A model generated the notes under the pieces. That model saw only the letters and a program-made list of their open reading frames with translations. It ran no database searches and was not told where the DNA came from. A stretch of 35,780 bases of DNA from UBA5018 sp044375975. Lineage in GTDB: Bacteria; Cyanobacteriota; Cyanobacteriia; PCC-6307; Cyanobiaceae. The position numbers were made by a program, and so were the translations under genes. Below, in pieces: positions 8,667 to 16,838 of this stretch (position 1 is the stretch's first letter; each line of letters begins with the position of its first letter). Location: positions 1 through 35,780 of the forward strand of contig JBILLQ010000031.1 of the NCBI GenBank assembly GCA_044375975.1. Reading direction: 5' to 3'.

Positions 8667-9024
8667 CTGGTGAATTTGATTGGACTCTGGTGAGCGTCAC
8701 AACCAAAGTGGCGGAGATGTCCATACCAAAGCCGGAGGTGTTGCGCAGCTCCGGATAGTGCTGCATGGTCAGTCGATGCTACGGGACTGGGTCGGGGGTT
8801 GCTCAGTATTCGGTTTCGCTTGCCAAAAAAAAAGGGGGGGGGGGGGGGGACGAAGTCTGCTGCGGGAATTGCGTGGTGAGCGGCCAGAGGGTGTGATCGC
8901 CTGGGATGCAGAAGTCCTGAATCATTAGGCGACTAATAGACACACAAATTACTATTAAATACACCATGCTCCATCTTGCTTCTCATCCCACTCCTTGACT
9001 GGAAGCCGTGACGCCTTCCAAGCA
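8667..9024. repeat. Gene-free stretch with an A9G16 homopolymer pair
   Basis: No gene is supported in these bases. At 8825-8849 nine A are followed directly by sixteen G. An open frame spanning the tract is only a poly-Gly artefact. The region marks the start of the accessory zone that runs to about 22.2 kb. Confidence 0.8.
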
Positions 9025-9504
9025 TTATTGCTTGGCGAGAAATGCCTTCATGGCTAGGGAGAGAGGTGGATCGACAGTGAATTCTCCGTACCGTTCTTTG
9101 AACGTCGGCCAAGCTGTTGACAGATGCCCGCGCTGTCTGAAGAACGGGTGAAACCAGACCCACTGCAGAGTCCACCCGCTCTCTGAGCCGATCGCTGTGT
9201 CGCGACGAAAACAACAAGCGCCGATGGTTCGACTTCTTGCTGGCTCATCTACGTGCCGAACTAGATCCCAAGCACGCTCGTGAAAAAGGTAGGCGTCGTA
9301 TGGCGTATAGAAGCGTGAACTCGGCAATTCGGAAGCATCGAACGGTACGAAGTCGAAATGTAGCTCGCGCATGAAGCAGCGAGCAAAGAACTCAACATGC
9401 TTGCGAAAAATCTTCGGCGACTGCGTGTTGACAAGCAATGGGCTGTCTTGGACTGAAAGACTGAAGCTGACTGATGGGTTCAGGGAATAAGTCATGCGGT
9501 GCAT
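9025..9504 (-). CDS. GNAT-like hypothetical protein
   Basis: 159-aa protein. The C-terminal half resembles the acetyl-CoA-binding part of GNAT acetyltransferases: GACCFRR, a beta-strand pair GWTLQWVWFHPFFRQRGHLSTAWP (His-Pro then an R-x-x-G-x-like turn) and PPLSLAMKAFLAK at the end. I recognise this only as a general pattern and cannot name a substrate. A second start, ATG at 9492 (MTYSLNP), is equally possible. Neighbours are toxin-antitoxin fragments and it may be a passenger of the accessory zone. Confidence 0.6.
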   Translation of the reverse strand: MHRMTYSLNPSVSFSLSVQDSPLLVNTQSPKIFRKHVEFFARCFMRELHFDFVPFDASELPSSRFYTPYDAYLFHERAWDLVRHVDEPARSRTIGACCFRRDTAIGSESGWTLQWVWFHPFFRQRGHLSTAWPTFKERYGEFTVDPPLSLAMKAFLAKQ

Positions 9505-9677
9505 GCGCAGTAGGACCGAAATGTGCGGCCAGCCAGCTGCACAAACAAAGTTTTTGACCGGCGCCCACTTCTTGCCTTATGAGAATAGCGGCAATGCCAG
9601 GTCTTCCATGTGTTGGCAATAGTGATGCACGTAGTCTGCTATGCGGAGCATGCGCCCATCGATGAAGCATCAGCCAC

Positions 9678-9770
9678 TCAGCCCCCGATGGACTGAACAA
9701 CCTCCTCCAGGCTCACTCCGGTCTGGCTCGCCACATCCTTGAGGATCTGTCGGAAAGTGCCCACCAGCAT
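9678..9770 (-). CDS. Small 30-aa reading frame downstream of the HicB-like gene
   Basis: Begins MLVGTFRQILKDVASQTGV and ends EEVVQSIGG-stop. It starts ten bases after the stop of the HicB-like antitoxin on the same strand, where a HicA-type toxin would be expected, but the sequence does not match HicA. It could be a real short gene or the surviving end of a deleted partner. Confidence 0.3.
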   Translation of the reverse strand: MLVGTFRQILKDVASQTGVSLEEVVQSIGG

Positions 9771-9780
9771 TGGCCAATTT

Positions 9781-9987
9781 TCACAAGGCCAGCAATTCCT
9801 GGCGGACATGATTTAGCCGAATCAGAGGCGGGGCTTCTCCCTCCTCAAAGTGACAATGCACCGCATCCCGGATCTCTCGGTGCAGCTCCTCCAGGCTGTC
9901 CGCCTCCGTGTGGATGGCGGCTGCCACGGCGCTGGCCCAGTAGGAGCTGTCGTCGGCTTCCTCCACGACAAAAATGATTTCGTTCAT
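9781..9987 (-). CDS. HicB-like antitoxin family protein
   Basis: 68-aa protein: MNEIIFVVEEADDSSYWASA, then HTEADSLEELHREIRDAVHC and a tail with IRLNHVRQELLAL. This pattern (partial ribonuclease-H-like HicB fold, TEADSLEEL, RDAV, C-terminal IRL) is the small HicB-like family often misnamed 2-oxoisovalerate dehydrogenase subunit in cyanobacteria. Such proteins usually pair with a HicA-like RNA-binding toxin downstream; here only a 30-aa frame follows, so the toxin seems lost. Confidence 0.7.
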   Translation of the reverse strand: MNEIIFVVEEADDSSYWASAVAAAIHTEADSLEELHREIRDAVHCHFEEGEAPPLIRLNHVRQELLAL

Positions 9988-10030
9988 GGTCCTGGCGGCT
10001 GCCTGTCTGAACTATGGCAGCGATTGCTGG

Positions 10031-10129
10031 CTACACCCGCAACATTTTAACCATCGCCGGGCACAGCTTGACGTTGGGCCCATCTGTAAACGGGAAAGCC
10101 AAGAGCACAATGTCAAAGCGAGCCAGCAT
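10031..10129 (-). pseudogene. Truncated MazF/PemK-like toxin
   Basis: Reads MLARFDIVLLAFPFTDGPNV followed by KLCPAMV and a stop after 32 residues. The opening (GDIVxxxFPFTDxxxxKxRPA) is the start of PemK/MazF mRNA interferases, which are normally about 110 aa, so roughly two thirds is missing. Its ATG overlaps the stop of the small upstream frame as TGATG, the usual antitoxin-toxin coupling. The first codons are present again at the right-hand repeat (21440-21459). Confidence 0.6.
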
Positions 10130-10153
10130 CAAGTGACCACCAACGTTTCGCCG
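10110..10153. repeat. Left copy of the short flanking repeat
   Basis: 44 bases spanning the MazF-like start, matching 21440-21483 with only a few mismatches. In the right copy the following 177 bases are missing, so the next shared segment begins at 10331 / 21491. Confidence 0.85.
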
Positions 10154-10257
10154 ACCGTGAGGCTTCCCCGCCCCCGCCAGTACTCCACCTCCTCCAGGGA
10201 CATCGAGGACGAATCGGCCAAGGGATCAACGCGTAAGGCAGATCTCCTCACAATCAC
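10129..10257 (-). CDS. Possible antitoxin remnant coupled to the MazF fragment
   Basis: 42-aa frame with a GTG start, ending WRGRGSLTVGETLVVT-stop, translationally coupled (TGATG) to the MazF-like fragment. Not recognised as a known antitoxin family; its position is the main evidence. It lies divergently against the AbrB gene, with only three bases between their starts. Confidence 0.3.
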   Translation of the reverse strand: MIVRRSALRVDPLADSSSMSLEEVEYWRGRGSLTVGETLVVT

Positions 10258-10260
10258 TTC

Positions 10261-10518
10261 ATGACTACCGTCACGCTCACCTCCAAGGGCCAGCTCACCC
10301 TGCCCAGGCCCATGAGGGATGCCCTCGGCCTGGCTCCCGGCGCCAGGCTTCAGGCCAGCATCGACCGTCAGGGGCGACTGGTGCTGGTGCCCTCGAAGTA
10401 CGAGCCGGAAGAGCTGTTCCTCCACCGCCCCAAGGTCAACCGCTGCCTGAGCCTTGAGCAGATGGAGCAAACCATCGCCGCTGCTGCGGGCAATCCGAAC
10501 GATCGTGAGGACGCTTGA
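10261..10518 (+). CDS. AbrB/MazE-fold (VapB-type) antitoxin
   Basis: 85-aa SpoVT-AbrB domain protein: MTTVTLTSKGQLTLPRPMRD, then ALGLAPGARLQASIDRQGRL, the swapped-hairpin DNA-binding fold of VapB/MazE antitoxins. A C-terminal tail (about 50-85) would bind the toxin. The toxin gene starts inside its 3' end (GTG at 10505), a normal vapBC overlap, but is cut off after 12 codons. The antitoxin itself appears intact. A nearly identical but N-terminally deleted copy lies at 21482-21678. Confidence 0.85.
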   Translation: MTTVTLTSKGQLTLPRPMRDALGLAPGARLQASIDRQGRLVLVPSKYEPEELFLHRPKVNRCLSLEQMEQTIAAAAGNPNDREDA

Positions 10519-10541
10519 CACCAACGTCGTCGTCCGGCTGC
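10331..10541 (+). repeat. Left copy of the 211-bp direct repeat flanking the island
   Basis: Covers the last three quarters of the AbrB-type antitoxin gene and the first codons of its VapC partner. Aligned by eye with 21491-21701 it shows 5 differences in 211 positions, in the same orientation. The repeat stops exactly where the ISNCY-type remnant begins. Confidence 0.95.
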
Positions 10542-10555
10542 GCATTGCATCTTAA
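10505..10555 (+). pseudogene. Cut-off VapC (PIN-domain) toxin, left copy
   Basis: GTG start, then VRTLDTNVVVRL, the canonical opening of PIN-domain ribonucleases (first acidic residue D5 in LDTN). After 12 codons the homology ends at the junction with transposon-like sequence and a stop follows four codons later. Confidence 0.8.
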
Positions 10556-11512
10556 AAACTGTTGACTGCGTAGGCTGTTGCCTCAGTTGAACTGTTGCCG
10601 GTATGGGCCGTGCTGCAGGGCGTTCTGTTGACAAGCGAAAGGGGAGAGCGGCCGGCCCTGATTTGCAGCGCTGGTGGATGAGCTGGTGGTGATCACCGGC
10701 TATCACCGCAAATCGGTGCTGCGAGCGCTCAACCGCAGGACCATTTCCGCCGGAGGTGATGGAAGCGCTGGCGCCGCTCTGGGAGGCCAGTGATGGGCTC
10801 TGCGGCAAGCGATTACAGGCGCTGCTGCCTTTACTGCTGGAGTCTCTGGAGCGCCACGGTCACCTGTTCCTCGATCTGGAGATGAGGGAGAAGCTGCTCA
10901 CGATCAGCAGCGCCACGATCGATCGGCTGCTGGCTCCGGTGCGAAAGACGAGCCTGGGCAATGGTTGGCGCCGACCACCGCAGGCAGGCAGCGCGGTGCA
11001 GCGGCGCAGGCCGGTGCGCACGTTTAACGGCTGGGGCGAGGCAAAAGAGGCCGGCTGGCTGGAGATCGACCTAGTGGCCCACTGCGGTAAGTGGATGGAG
11101 GCCCGGTTTCTCTGAGTCCTGGTGGCCACCGATATGGCCACTGGCTGGAGCGAGTGCCTGCCGCTGCTCAGCCGTGATGGGGTCTCGGTGATGGCGGCCC
11201 TGCGGATGCTGGAAGAGCTACTGCCCTTCCCCCTGCGGGGCATCGATGTGGACAACGACGGGGCGTTCCTCAACGCGCCGCTGGAACAGTGGTGCGAGAA
11301 GCACCAACCCCGCATCGCACTGACCCGCTCCCGTGCCTACCAGAGCAACGATCAGGCGTGGGTGGGGCACCCCAGAGAATCCCGGGAATCCATTCCCTGG
11401 GATTCTCTGGGGTGCCCGGTTGAACAGAAGAACGGCATGCTTGTCCGCCGGGTGGTCGGGTATCAACGACTGGAAGGCTAGGTGGCCGCCGAGCTGCTGG
11501 GTGCTAAACTTT
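10542..11512 (+). mobile_element. Degraded ISNCY/integrase-type transposase
   Basis: Remains of an integrase-core (DDE) transposase of the kind annotated as ISNCY or 'integrase catalytic domain'. Recognisable blocks in order: GYHRKSVLRALNRR (about 10690-10740), LWEASDGLCGKRLQALLPLL with ERHGHL and SSATIDRLLAPV (10756-10940), RRPVRTFNGW and EIDLVAHCG (11005-11090), TDMATGWSECLPLL (first Asp region), LLPFPLRGIDVDNDGAF (second Asp) and EQKNGMLVRRVVGYQRLEG (Glu). The frame is broken near 10690 and 10750, stops at 11115 and again at a TAG at 11479, after which AAELLGAKLF continues. It is therefore inactive. No terminal inverted repeats were identified. Confidence 0.82.
11365..11421. repeat. 57-bp palindromic insertion inside the transposase remnant
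   Basis: Between the conserved NDQAWV and EQKNG blocks of the transposase, which are adjacent in relatives, 19 extra codons are present. The insert is a near-perfect hairpin (11365-11417): left arm GGGCACCCCAGAGAATCCC, right arm GGGATTCTCTGGGGTGCCC, with a short asymmetric centre. Valine codons at both junctions (GTG and GTT) could be a 2-3 bp target duplication. Because it is a multiple of three it keeps frame. Confidence 0.85.
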
Positions 11513-11735
11513 TTGCGCCAATTACTCATGAGACAAAAACCCGAACATTACTACCCATGCAGATCACGAAGCAAACCCGAATAACAGCTAGATCTTTCTT
11601 CAGTAGCGAAAAGCCTTCGCGGCGAAGATTTGTCCAACACAGGATAGATCGCGGCTTCGCACAATCCACCCAAGCCGCTATGCCTACATCTTTCATAAAA
11701 TACAAGTAAAATCTTGCATAGTTTGTTTCAGTAAA

Positions 11736-13850
11736 ATGTCGACAAAATCCATGAATTTATTGCTATCTCATATTCCTACGATTGCTGCAGGTATTGTTGT
11801 TGGCGGTGTTGTCATCGCTTCTGGCGGCTCAGGTCTGCAATCAGGGATTGCCGCGATTGCAACTGGGGCAAGTGGTTATGCGACATCGGCGTTGCTGATT
11901 CAGTCTCAGGCTAGTAAGCAAAGTAAGCTTGAACAAGAACGTGATCGGCTCAAGCAGGAAAATGATCGTCAAAAACGGGCTTTGCCTTTCGGCTTAGAGC
12001 TAGAAGATCTGCAACGGCGGCGCGAATTATTGCAACAAAACGTCAACGAACTTAAACAACAGGAAAAAGATTTACAAGAAAGGGTAAAGCTTATTCAGCA
12101 AAATCCACCAAATCTGGAAGAGTTGGAACAACGCCAGCAGAAAATTAGTGAGCTAAAAACACAGATCAATGAAAATACAGGACGTTTAAAGGCAGTCATC
12201 GATCAGATTGCGGAACGAGAAAAGCAACGAGATAGTTTGCAAGAGGTAACTTCACAGTTTTTACAGAAGCAAGAACAGGTAAATGATCTGAGTAAACGAT
12301 TACAGGAACTCAATCAGCAAGCGGCAGAGTTAGAGCTTTTTCGGAGTACCTATGATGCACTGCAAAAAGATTCGCAAAATCTAGAGTCTAGAAAGCATCA
12401 TTTACAAGCAGAAATTCCTCGGATTGAACAAGAGCGTGATCGCATTTTCGCAGAAATCGGCACAATGGAATCAAAAGCGCAGCAAGTTGATGTGCTGCGG
12501 GTACAAATTGAAAATTTAGATGCAGATTTACGCATTAAACGCTCAGAATTAGGCAGTTTAAAACGCCAGCTTGAGCAATTAAATTCTGATAAAAGCTTAC
12601 TAGAGGATCAAATTGCTCGTAAATCTCAAGAAATTAAGCATCAAGAAAGTGAATTGAAGAAGATTCAAGAGGAAATTCGTAAAGCTAAAGGAGAACTTGA
12701 AGAAATTGAAAACGGGGTCAAACAAGCTTTTCAAGCTCTAGAGATGCCCATTAAGCTAGAGGCAAATCAATCGCGCAACTTTGCTGGTGAGAACGAATTT
12801 TTGGCAGCTTTTAGCAAATACTTGAGCAACAAGGGTTTGATTTTCCCTGAACGTATCGTTAATGCATTTCATACTTCTCTGAAGGTACAAGATATTTCTG
12901 CCTTGGTAATTTTGGCGGGGATTAGTGGAACGGGCAAGAGTGAACTGCCTCAAGCTTACGCTGAATTTTTGGGTGCTCCTTTGGTTATGCTGCCTGTACA
13001 GCCTCGATGGGACTCGCCGCAAGATTTGCAAGGGTTCTATAATTACATCGAAAAGAAATATAAGCCAACAGATTTAATGCGTTATCTGTATCAACATCAG
13101 CGACATCCTAAGCTGATGGGAAGAATGGTTTTAGTTTTGTTAGACGAGATGAATTTAGCAAGAGTTGAATACTACTTTAGCGATTTTCTTTCTAAATTAG
13201 AAACAAGAAGAAATAAAAAGACTTATCTAGATTTAGAAGCAGGAAGTTTAAAGTTAGAGGATCACCAAAAGCAAGTTCTCATTCCGGAAGAATTTTTATT
13301 CATTGGCACAATGAATGAAGATGAAACAACTCAGTCCCTGTCGGACAAAGTATTAGACCGTGCAAATGTCCTTACCTTTGGTCGTCCTCCTGAACTCAAA
13401 TTACGCGGCAATAGGCAAAATAAGCCAGCAATTCCCACCGAATATTTACCTTGGGATGCTTTTCAGGGATGGACAAAAGAGCCAAGCCTTGATTTAGCCG
13501 AAAAAGTTAAACACTATGTAGATGAAGCCAATGAGATTATGGAATCATTGGGCCGTCCTTTTGCCCATCGGGTGTTTCAGGCATTTACCAAATATGTTTG
13601 TAATTATCCCAATGCCGATCGTGATGATGTGATTCGCAATCAGGCGATCGCCGATCAATTTGGTCAGAAGCTTTTACCCAAACTACGCGGGGTAATGGTC
13701 GAAGAAAAAAACGTCAAAGAAGCATTAGATAAGATGGAATCTCTACTGTCACAACTTAATGATGAGCCACTCAATAAAGCTTTTAAGAAAGCGCGTGATG
13801 GGCAGCATGGACAATTTCAATGGAAAGGCATGGTTTATTCTCAAGATTGA
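11736..13850 (+). CDS. McrB-like AAA+ GTPase with N-terminal membrane segments and long coiled coil
   Basis: 704-aa protein in three parts. Residues about 8-52 are hydrophobic and Gly/Ala-rich and probably form two membrane helices. Residues about 60-345 are an unbroken Glu/Lys/Gln/Leu heptad-rich coiled coil. From about 375 a McrB-type AAA+ domain follows, with Walker A AGISGTGKSEL (about 393-403), Walker B VLVLLDEMNLARVEYYFSDF (about 464-483), the sensor GTMNEDETTQ (about 524) and DKVLDRANVLTF (about 539), the McrB 'MNxxD...DR' signature. McrB proteins hydrolyse GTP and drive an McrC nuclease. Here the usual DNA-binding N-terminus is replaced by the coiled coil, as in CoCoNuT GTPases. No strong ribosome site; ATG at 11751 is an alternative start. 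Confidence 0.85.
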   Translation: MSTKSMNLLLSHIPTIAAGIVVGGVVIASGGSGLQSGIAAIATGASGYATSALLIQSQASKQSKLEQERDRLKQENDRQKRALPFGLELEDLQRRRELLQQNVNELKQQEKDLQERVKLIQQNPPNLEELEQRQQKISELKTQINENTGRLKAVIDQIAEREKQRDSLQEVTSQFLQKQEQVNDLSKRLQELNQQAAELELFRSTYDALQKDSQNLESRKHHLQAEIPRIEQERDRIFAEIGTMESKAQQVDVLRVQIENLDADLRIKRSELGSLKRQLEQLNSDKSLLEDQIARKSQEIKHQESELKKIQEEIRKAKGELEEIENGVKQAFQALEMPIKLEANQSRNFAGENEFLAAFSKYLSNKGLIFPERIVNAFHTSLKVQDISALVILAGISGTGKSELPQAYAEFLGAPLVMLPVQPRWDSPQDLQGFYNYIEKKYKPTDLMRYLYQHQRHPKLMGRMVLVLLDEMNLARVEYYFSDFLSKLETRRNKKTYLDLEAGSLKLEDHQKQVLIPEEFLFIGTMNEDETTQSLSDKVLDRANVLTFGRPPELKLRGNRQNKPAIPTEYLPWDAFQGWTKEPSLDLAEKVKHYVDEANEIMESLGRPFAHRVFQAFTKYVCNYPNADRDDVIRNQAIADQFGQKLLPKLRGVMVEEKNVKEALDKMESLLSQLNDEPLNKAFKKARDGQHGQFQWKGMVYSQD

Positions 13851-13896
13851 GGCTAAATTTACAAACATTAATTTATAACAATTAAGGTGATCAACC

Positions 13897-15441
13897 ATGT
13901 TAATTTACGCCAACCTCGCCGATTATTTGCAAGACAAGCCCTATTTAGATAGCTTGCCTCAATTGCGAGGAAGTGATCGCCCTTTTTTAGTGTTGCAAGG
14001 CGATGAAGAGCTTAGCAAGCAATACCCATTTTTAATGCAGCGACAACCTAGGATTTATGAAATTGGTTTTCCTTGGGTGCAAGTTACAGACTGGGAAAAA
14101 CAAAAGTCAATTTCTCAGAAGCTTAATATTGAAATAACAACAGGAGCAATAATTGAGTTAAACATAGCAGATGAAGTGCTAGATCAGTCACAAATTACTA
14201 ATGATGAAAATGAAGTTGAGAAATTAAAAAAAGAGCTTGGTGAGCGATGCGATCGCATAACAGCTGATACTATCGCTCTATTTATCGGGCTATTTGACGC
14301 TTTGTCGAGAGAAGATAAAAATGGACCGCAATCCTCATGCTTTTTAATTAATATTCCACAGCTTTTAGTTGATTTAAGTCAAGAAGATGCACAATTACCG
14401 TTAGTGCTTGCTCTCAACTACCGCTATGAACTACGTCACAAACTGGAAATACTTGCGCCAAAATTGCGATCACAACTCAATCGCAAAGCAGAAATGATCC
14501 CCCTCGGACGCATTCAGGAAATGGATGCTTACTGTTTAAGAGATTATGTCCGCCGCCCTGGACATGATGCGATCGAAAAAGCGGGCGCGAGACAGGAATT
14601 GATGGGGATTCAACGTTATCAAAATTTCAATACTTCTGAAAATCGTTTTCTCAAAGGTTTTTGCAATATATTACACCGAGAATGTCGAGAATATAAGGGG
14701 CGAGATGAGTCCAAACGCTTAGAACGAGCAATTGATCGCTTTCGTCAAGAGCCAAGCGTACAAGCAATTCCCCGTACAGACGTTTTCGCGATCAAACCGA
14801 ACTATGTCTTACAGCAAAATCCGATCTACCGCAGTTTCTATCAAGCCTATCTTGATTATTTAAAGAGGCGCAGTGAAAAAGAAAATATCTGGGGCTTTCG
14901 TCAATCGCTTTTAGTCGACGTGGTGACAATTCTATTTGTTGCCGCGCTATTAAATATTGATGGTAGTTACATCGATCCGACTGTATCGATTAATGTTTCA
15001 GATTCACCAAACTCTGGTCGATATTTATCAATAAATTCACCCCTAACCATTGATTGCATATTGCAAACGGCTGCTTTTACCTTTGAAATTATTCACCCGA
15101 CCAATCCCAAATCAGGCGATTTAGAACTAAAAATAAAGATGCAATCCTTTACTACAAATTTATCAAAAGATTCAGAAGACAAGCACCATGTATTGCCAAT
15201 CTGGATTTTTTGGTACAAGCCAAGCAATGTAATCTTAGAATCTATGGCAAAAACTAGAAAGCAGGGGGATAATATTTGTCTTTTTTTGTACGAAAATCCT
15301 TCTACAATTGATGATGCAATAGCAAACAATAATCCGATTTTCGCTTTAAAATCACCTAGTCGTATTGATAAAAATCTTGAGAAAGAAATGAAATCTTTAA
15401 CCGATCAATTATGTGAACATTTTGAAGGGTGGATAAAATGA
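13897..15441 (+). CDS. DUF2357 / McrC-like partner protein
   Basis: 514 aa, with AAGGTGA seven bases before the ATG. The block IQRYQNFNTSENRFLKGFCN (about 239-258) is the signature of DUF2357 proteins, which include the N-terminal region of McrC-like nucleases. The preceding helical block (ALNYRYELRHKLEILAPKL) also fits. McrC proteins end in a PD-(D/E)xK nuclease. Here a possible D...ExK arrangement is Asp near 385 (TIDCIL) with ELK near 410-412, but it is not convincing by eye and the nuclease may be divergent or dead. Position directly after the McrB-like GTPase supports the pairing. Its TGA overlaps the next gene's ATG (ATGA). Confidence 0.7.
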   Translation: MLIYANLADYLQDKPYLDSLPQLRGSDRPFLVLQGDEELSKQYPFLMQRQPRIYEIGFPWVQVTDWEKQKSISQKLNIEITTGAIIELNIADEVLDQSQITNDENEVEKLKKELGERCDRITADTIALFIGLFDALSREDKNGPQSSCFLINIPQLLVDLSQEDAQLPLVLALNYRYELRHKLEILAPKLRSQLNRKAEMIPLGRIQEMDAYCLRDYVRRPGHDAIEKAGARQELMGIQRYQNFNTSENRFLKGFCNILHRECREYKGRDESKRLERAIDRFRQEPSVQAIPRTDVFAIKPNYVLQQNPIYRSFYQAYLDYLKRRSEKENIWGFRQSLLVDVVTILFVAALLNIDGSYIDPTVSINVSDSPNSGRYLSINSPLTIDCILQTAAFTFEIIHPTNPKSGDLELKIKMQSFTTNLSKDSEDKHHVLPIWIFWYKPSNVILESMAKTRKQGDNICLFLYENPSTIDDAIANNNPIFALKSPSRIDKNLEKEMKSLTDQLCEHFEGWIK

Positions 15442-16835
15442 GTTTAGTCTTTCAAGCAATCAGAACTGCATTAAGTGAGCCAAGTAAATTTATTTGGGGA
15501 CGATCTGAATTAAATCTACCTGAGTCTATAAGCTCTTTTCCGTTTCGCCAAAAACAAAGAGAAGCAGTAGATCTTGCTTTGTCTAACGCACCTGTAGTAG
15601 CGATCGCAGGTACACCCGCCAGTGGCAAAACGGAAATTGCATTAGCATCTCTGGAAACAGCGATTGCACATCAACGATCCACTTTGGTTGTTGCTCCCTT
15701 TGCCAGTACTTTCAATCGTTACGAAAACTTGCCTTTATCACCTTTACAAATTACCAGCGATAGCGGCTATCGCCAGAATGTGAAGACATGGCTCACGCAA
15801 CAAGTCGCTAAACCCAAACTAAATTTTTTACCTCCCCATTGGCTAGAGGATTCATTGTTTGAGGAATTACAAATAAAGCGCAATCGCCAATTTTGGCTAA
15901 AGTTAGTTTGTGAAGAAGAGTCATTACAAAAAACCGAAAAACTAACCCAAACAATTGCGGAAATATTTCCTACCATTCATCCAAAGCGACAGGAGCTTTT
16001 AGTCTATCGGTTAAGTAAATCAGAAACTCTATTGGAACAGAGAGAACGTCTCCATCAAGACTATACAACGCTTTCAGATCATGCTCTTGAACAAATTCTC
16101 GATGCAGCTTTACCTCATGTCAAAGCACCGATACTATGCTTGATCGATCGATTAGCGATTTTAGGAGAGCGAACTTTTGATTTAGTCATTGTTGAAGACA
16201 GTCATCATCTTGACGTTTTTACATTGCAAGAGATCGCTATCCGCGCCAAGAAAATCGTATTACTTGGAGAATTAACAGAACCCAACAATCTATTCAGCAA
16301 ACTATTTCAAAATTTATCTCCCGCCTATCGCCTACAACTAGCTGAAAATCATCGACTTCATCCCGACTTATCGTGCAAAATTTTTGCTGCCTTATATCCA
16401 TTACAACCAACACCTTATACACCATCCAGCCACAAACATACACCACTACCTCAAGGAAAGTATCATTTAAATTGGTTTAATATCAAAACTGTTGAACAAA
16501 TACCCGAAGTATTGCAGAAGCTGCTGGGAGATTTCCCTGATAAACAGTCTTGTATTCTTACTTTTTCATCAGAGCTACATGGTCGCTTACAGAAAATTCC
16601 CAACTTGAATATTAGCACTGTTGCAGATTGGAATGGAAGAGAATGTCAAAAATTATGGATTGTTTGTGATAAATTTGAATCAAGACAGCCTAATTCAACA
16701 GATATTCGGTTGGCTTTGACTAGATCTAGTAATATGGTTACGGTAATTGGTGATTGGGAGTATTACCAAAAATCCTTTGATTCGCTAGGTGTTGATTTCC
16801 ATTTTGTACGAGATATTGTCATTAAGGAGAATTAA
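15438..16835 (+). CDS. UPF1-like superfamily 1 helicase
   Basis: 465 aa from the ATG at 15438, which overlaps the previous stop and has AAGG nine bases upstream; a GTG at 15429 is less likely. SF1 motifs in order: Q-like FRQKQREAVDLAL, motif I AGTPASGKTEIAL (about 56-68), motif II VIVEDSHHL (about 250-258, Glu-Asp rather than Asp-Glu), motif III LLGELTEP, motif IV LAENHRLHPDLSCKIF (compare the UPF1 QYRMHP block), motif V STVADWNGRECQKLWIV and motif VI RLALTRSSNMVTVIGD. The compact length and UPF1-like motif IV suggest an RNA or RNA-DNA helicase, like the conserved helicase of CoCoNuT systems. Confidence 0.8.
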   Translation: MSLVFQAIRTALSEPSKFIWGRSELNLPESISSFPFRQKQREAVDLALSNAPVVAIAGTPASGKTEIALASLETAIAHQRSTLVVAPFASTFNRYENLPLSPLQITSDSGYRQNVKTWLTQQVAKPKLNFLPPHWLEDSLFEELQIKRNRQFWLKLVCEEESLQKTEKLTQTIAEIFPTIHPKRQELLVYRLSKSETLLEQRERLHQDYTTLSDHALEQILDAALPHVKAPILCLIDRLAILGERTFDLVIVEDSHHLDVFTLQEIAIRAKKIVLLGELTEPNNLFSKLFQNLSPAYRLQLAENHRLHPDLSCKIFAALYPLQPTPYTPSSHKHTPLPQGKYHLNWFNIKTVEQIPEVLQKLLGDFPDKQSCILTFSSELHGRLQKIPNLNISTVADWNGRECQKLWIVCDKFESRQPNSTDIRLALTRSSNMVTVIGDWEYYQKSFDSLGVDFHFVRDIVIKEN

Positions 16836-16838
16836 ATT

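Noticed and set aside
8680..8928. 82-codon plus-strand frame across the poly-G tract
   Set aside because: It exists only because the homopolymers contain no stops (Lys-Lys-Arg-Gly run); no domain or ribosome site.
9392..9700. Minus-strand 102-codon frame
   Set aside because: No domain; it overlaps the start of the GNAT-like gene in another frame.
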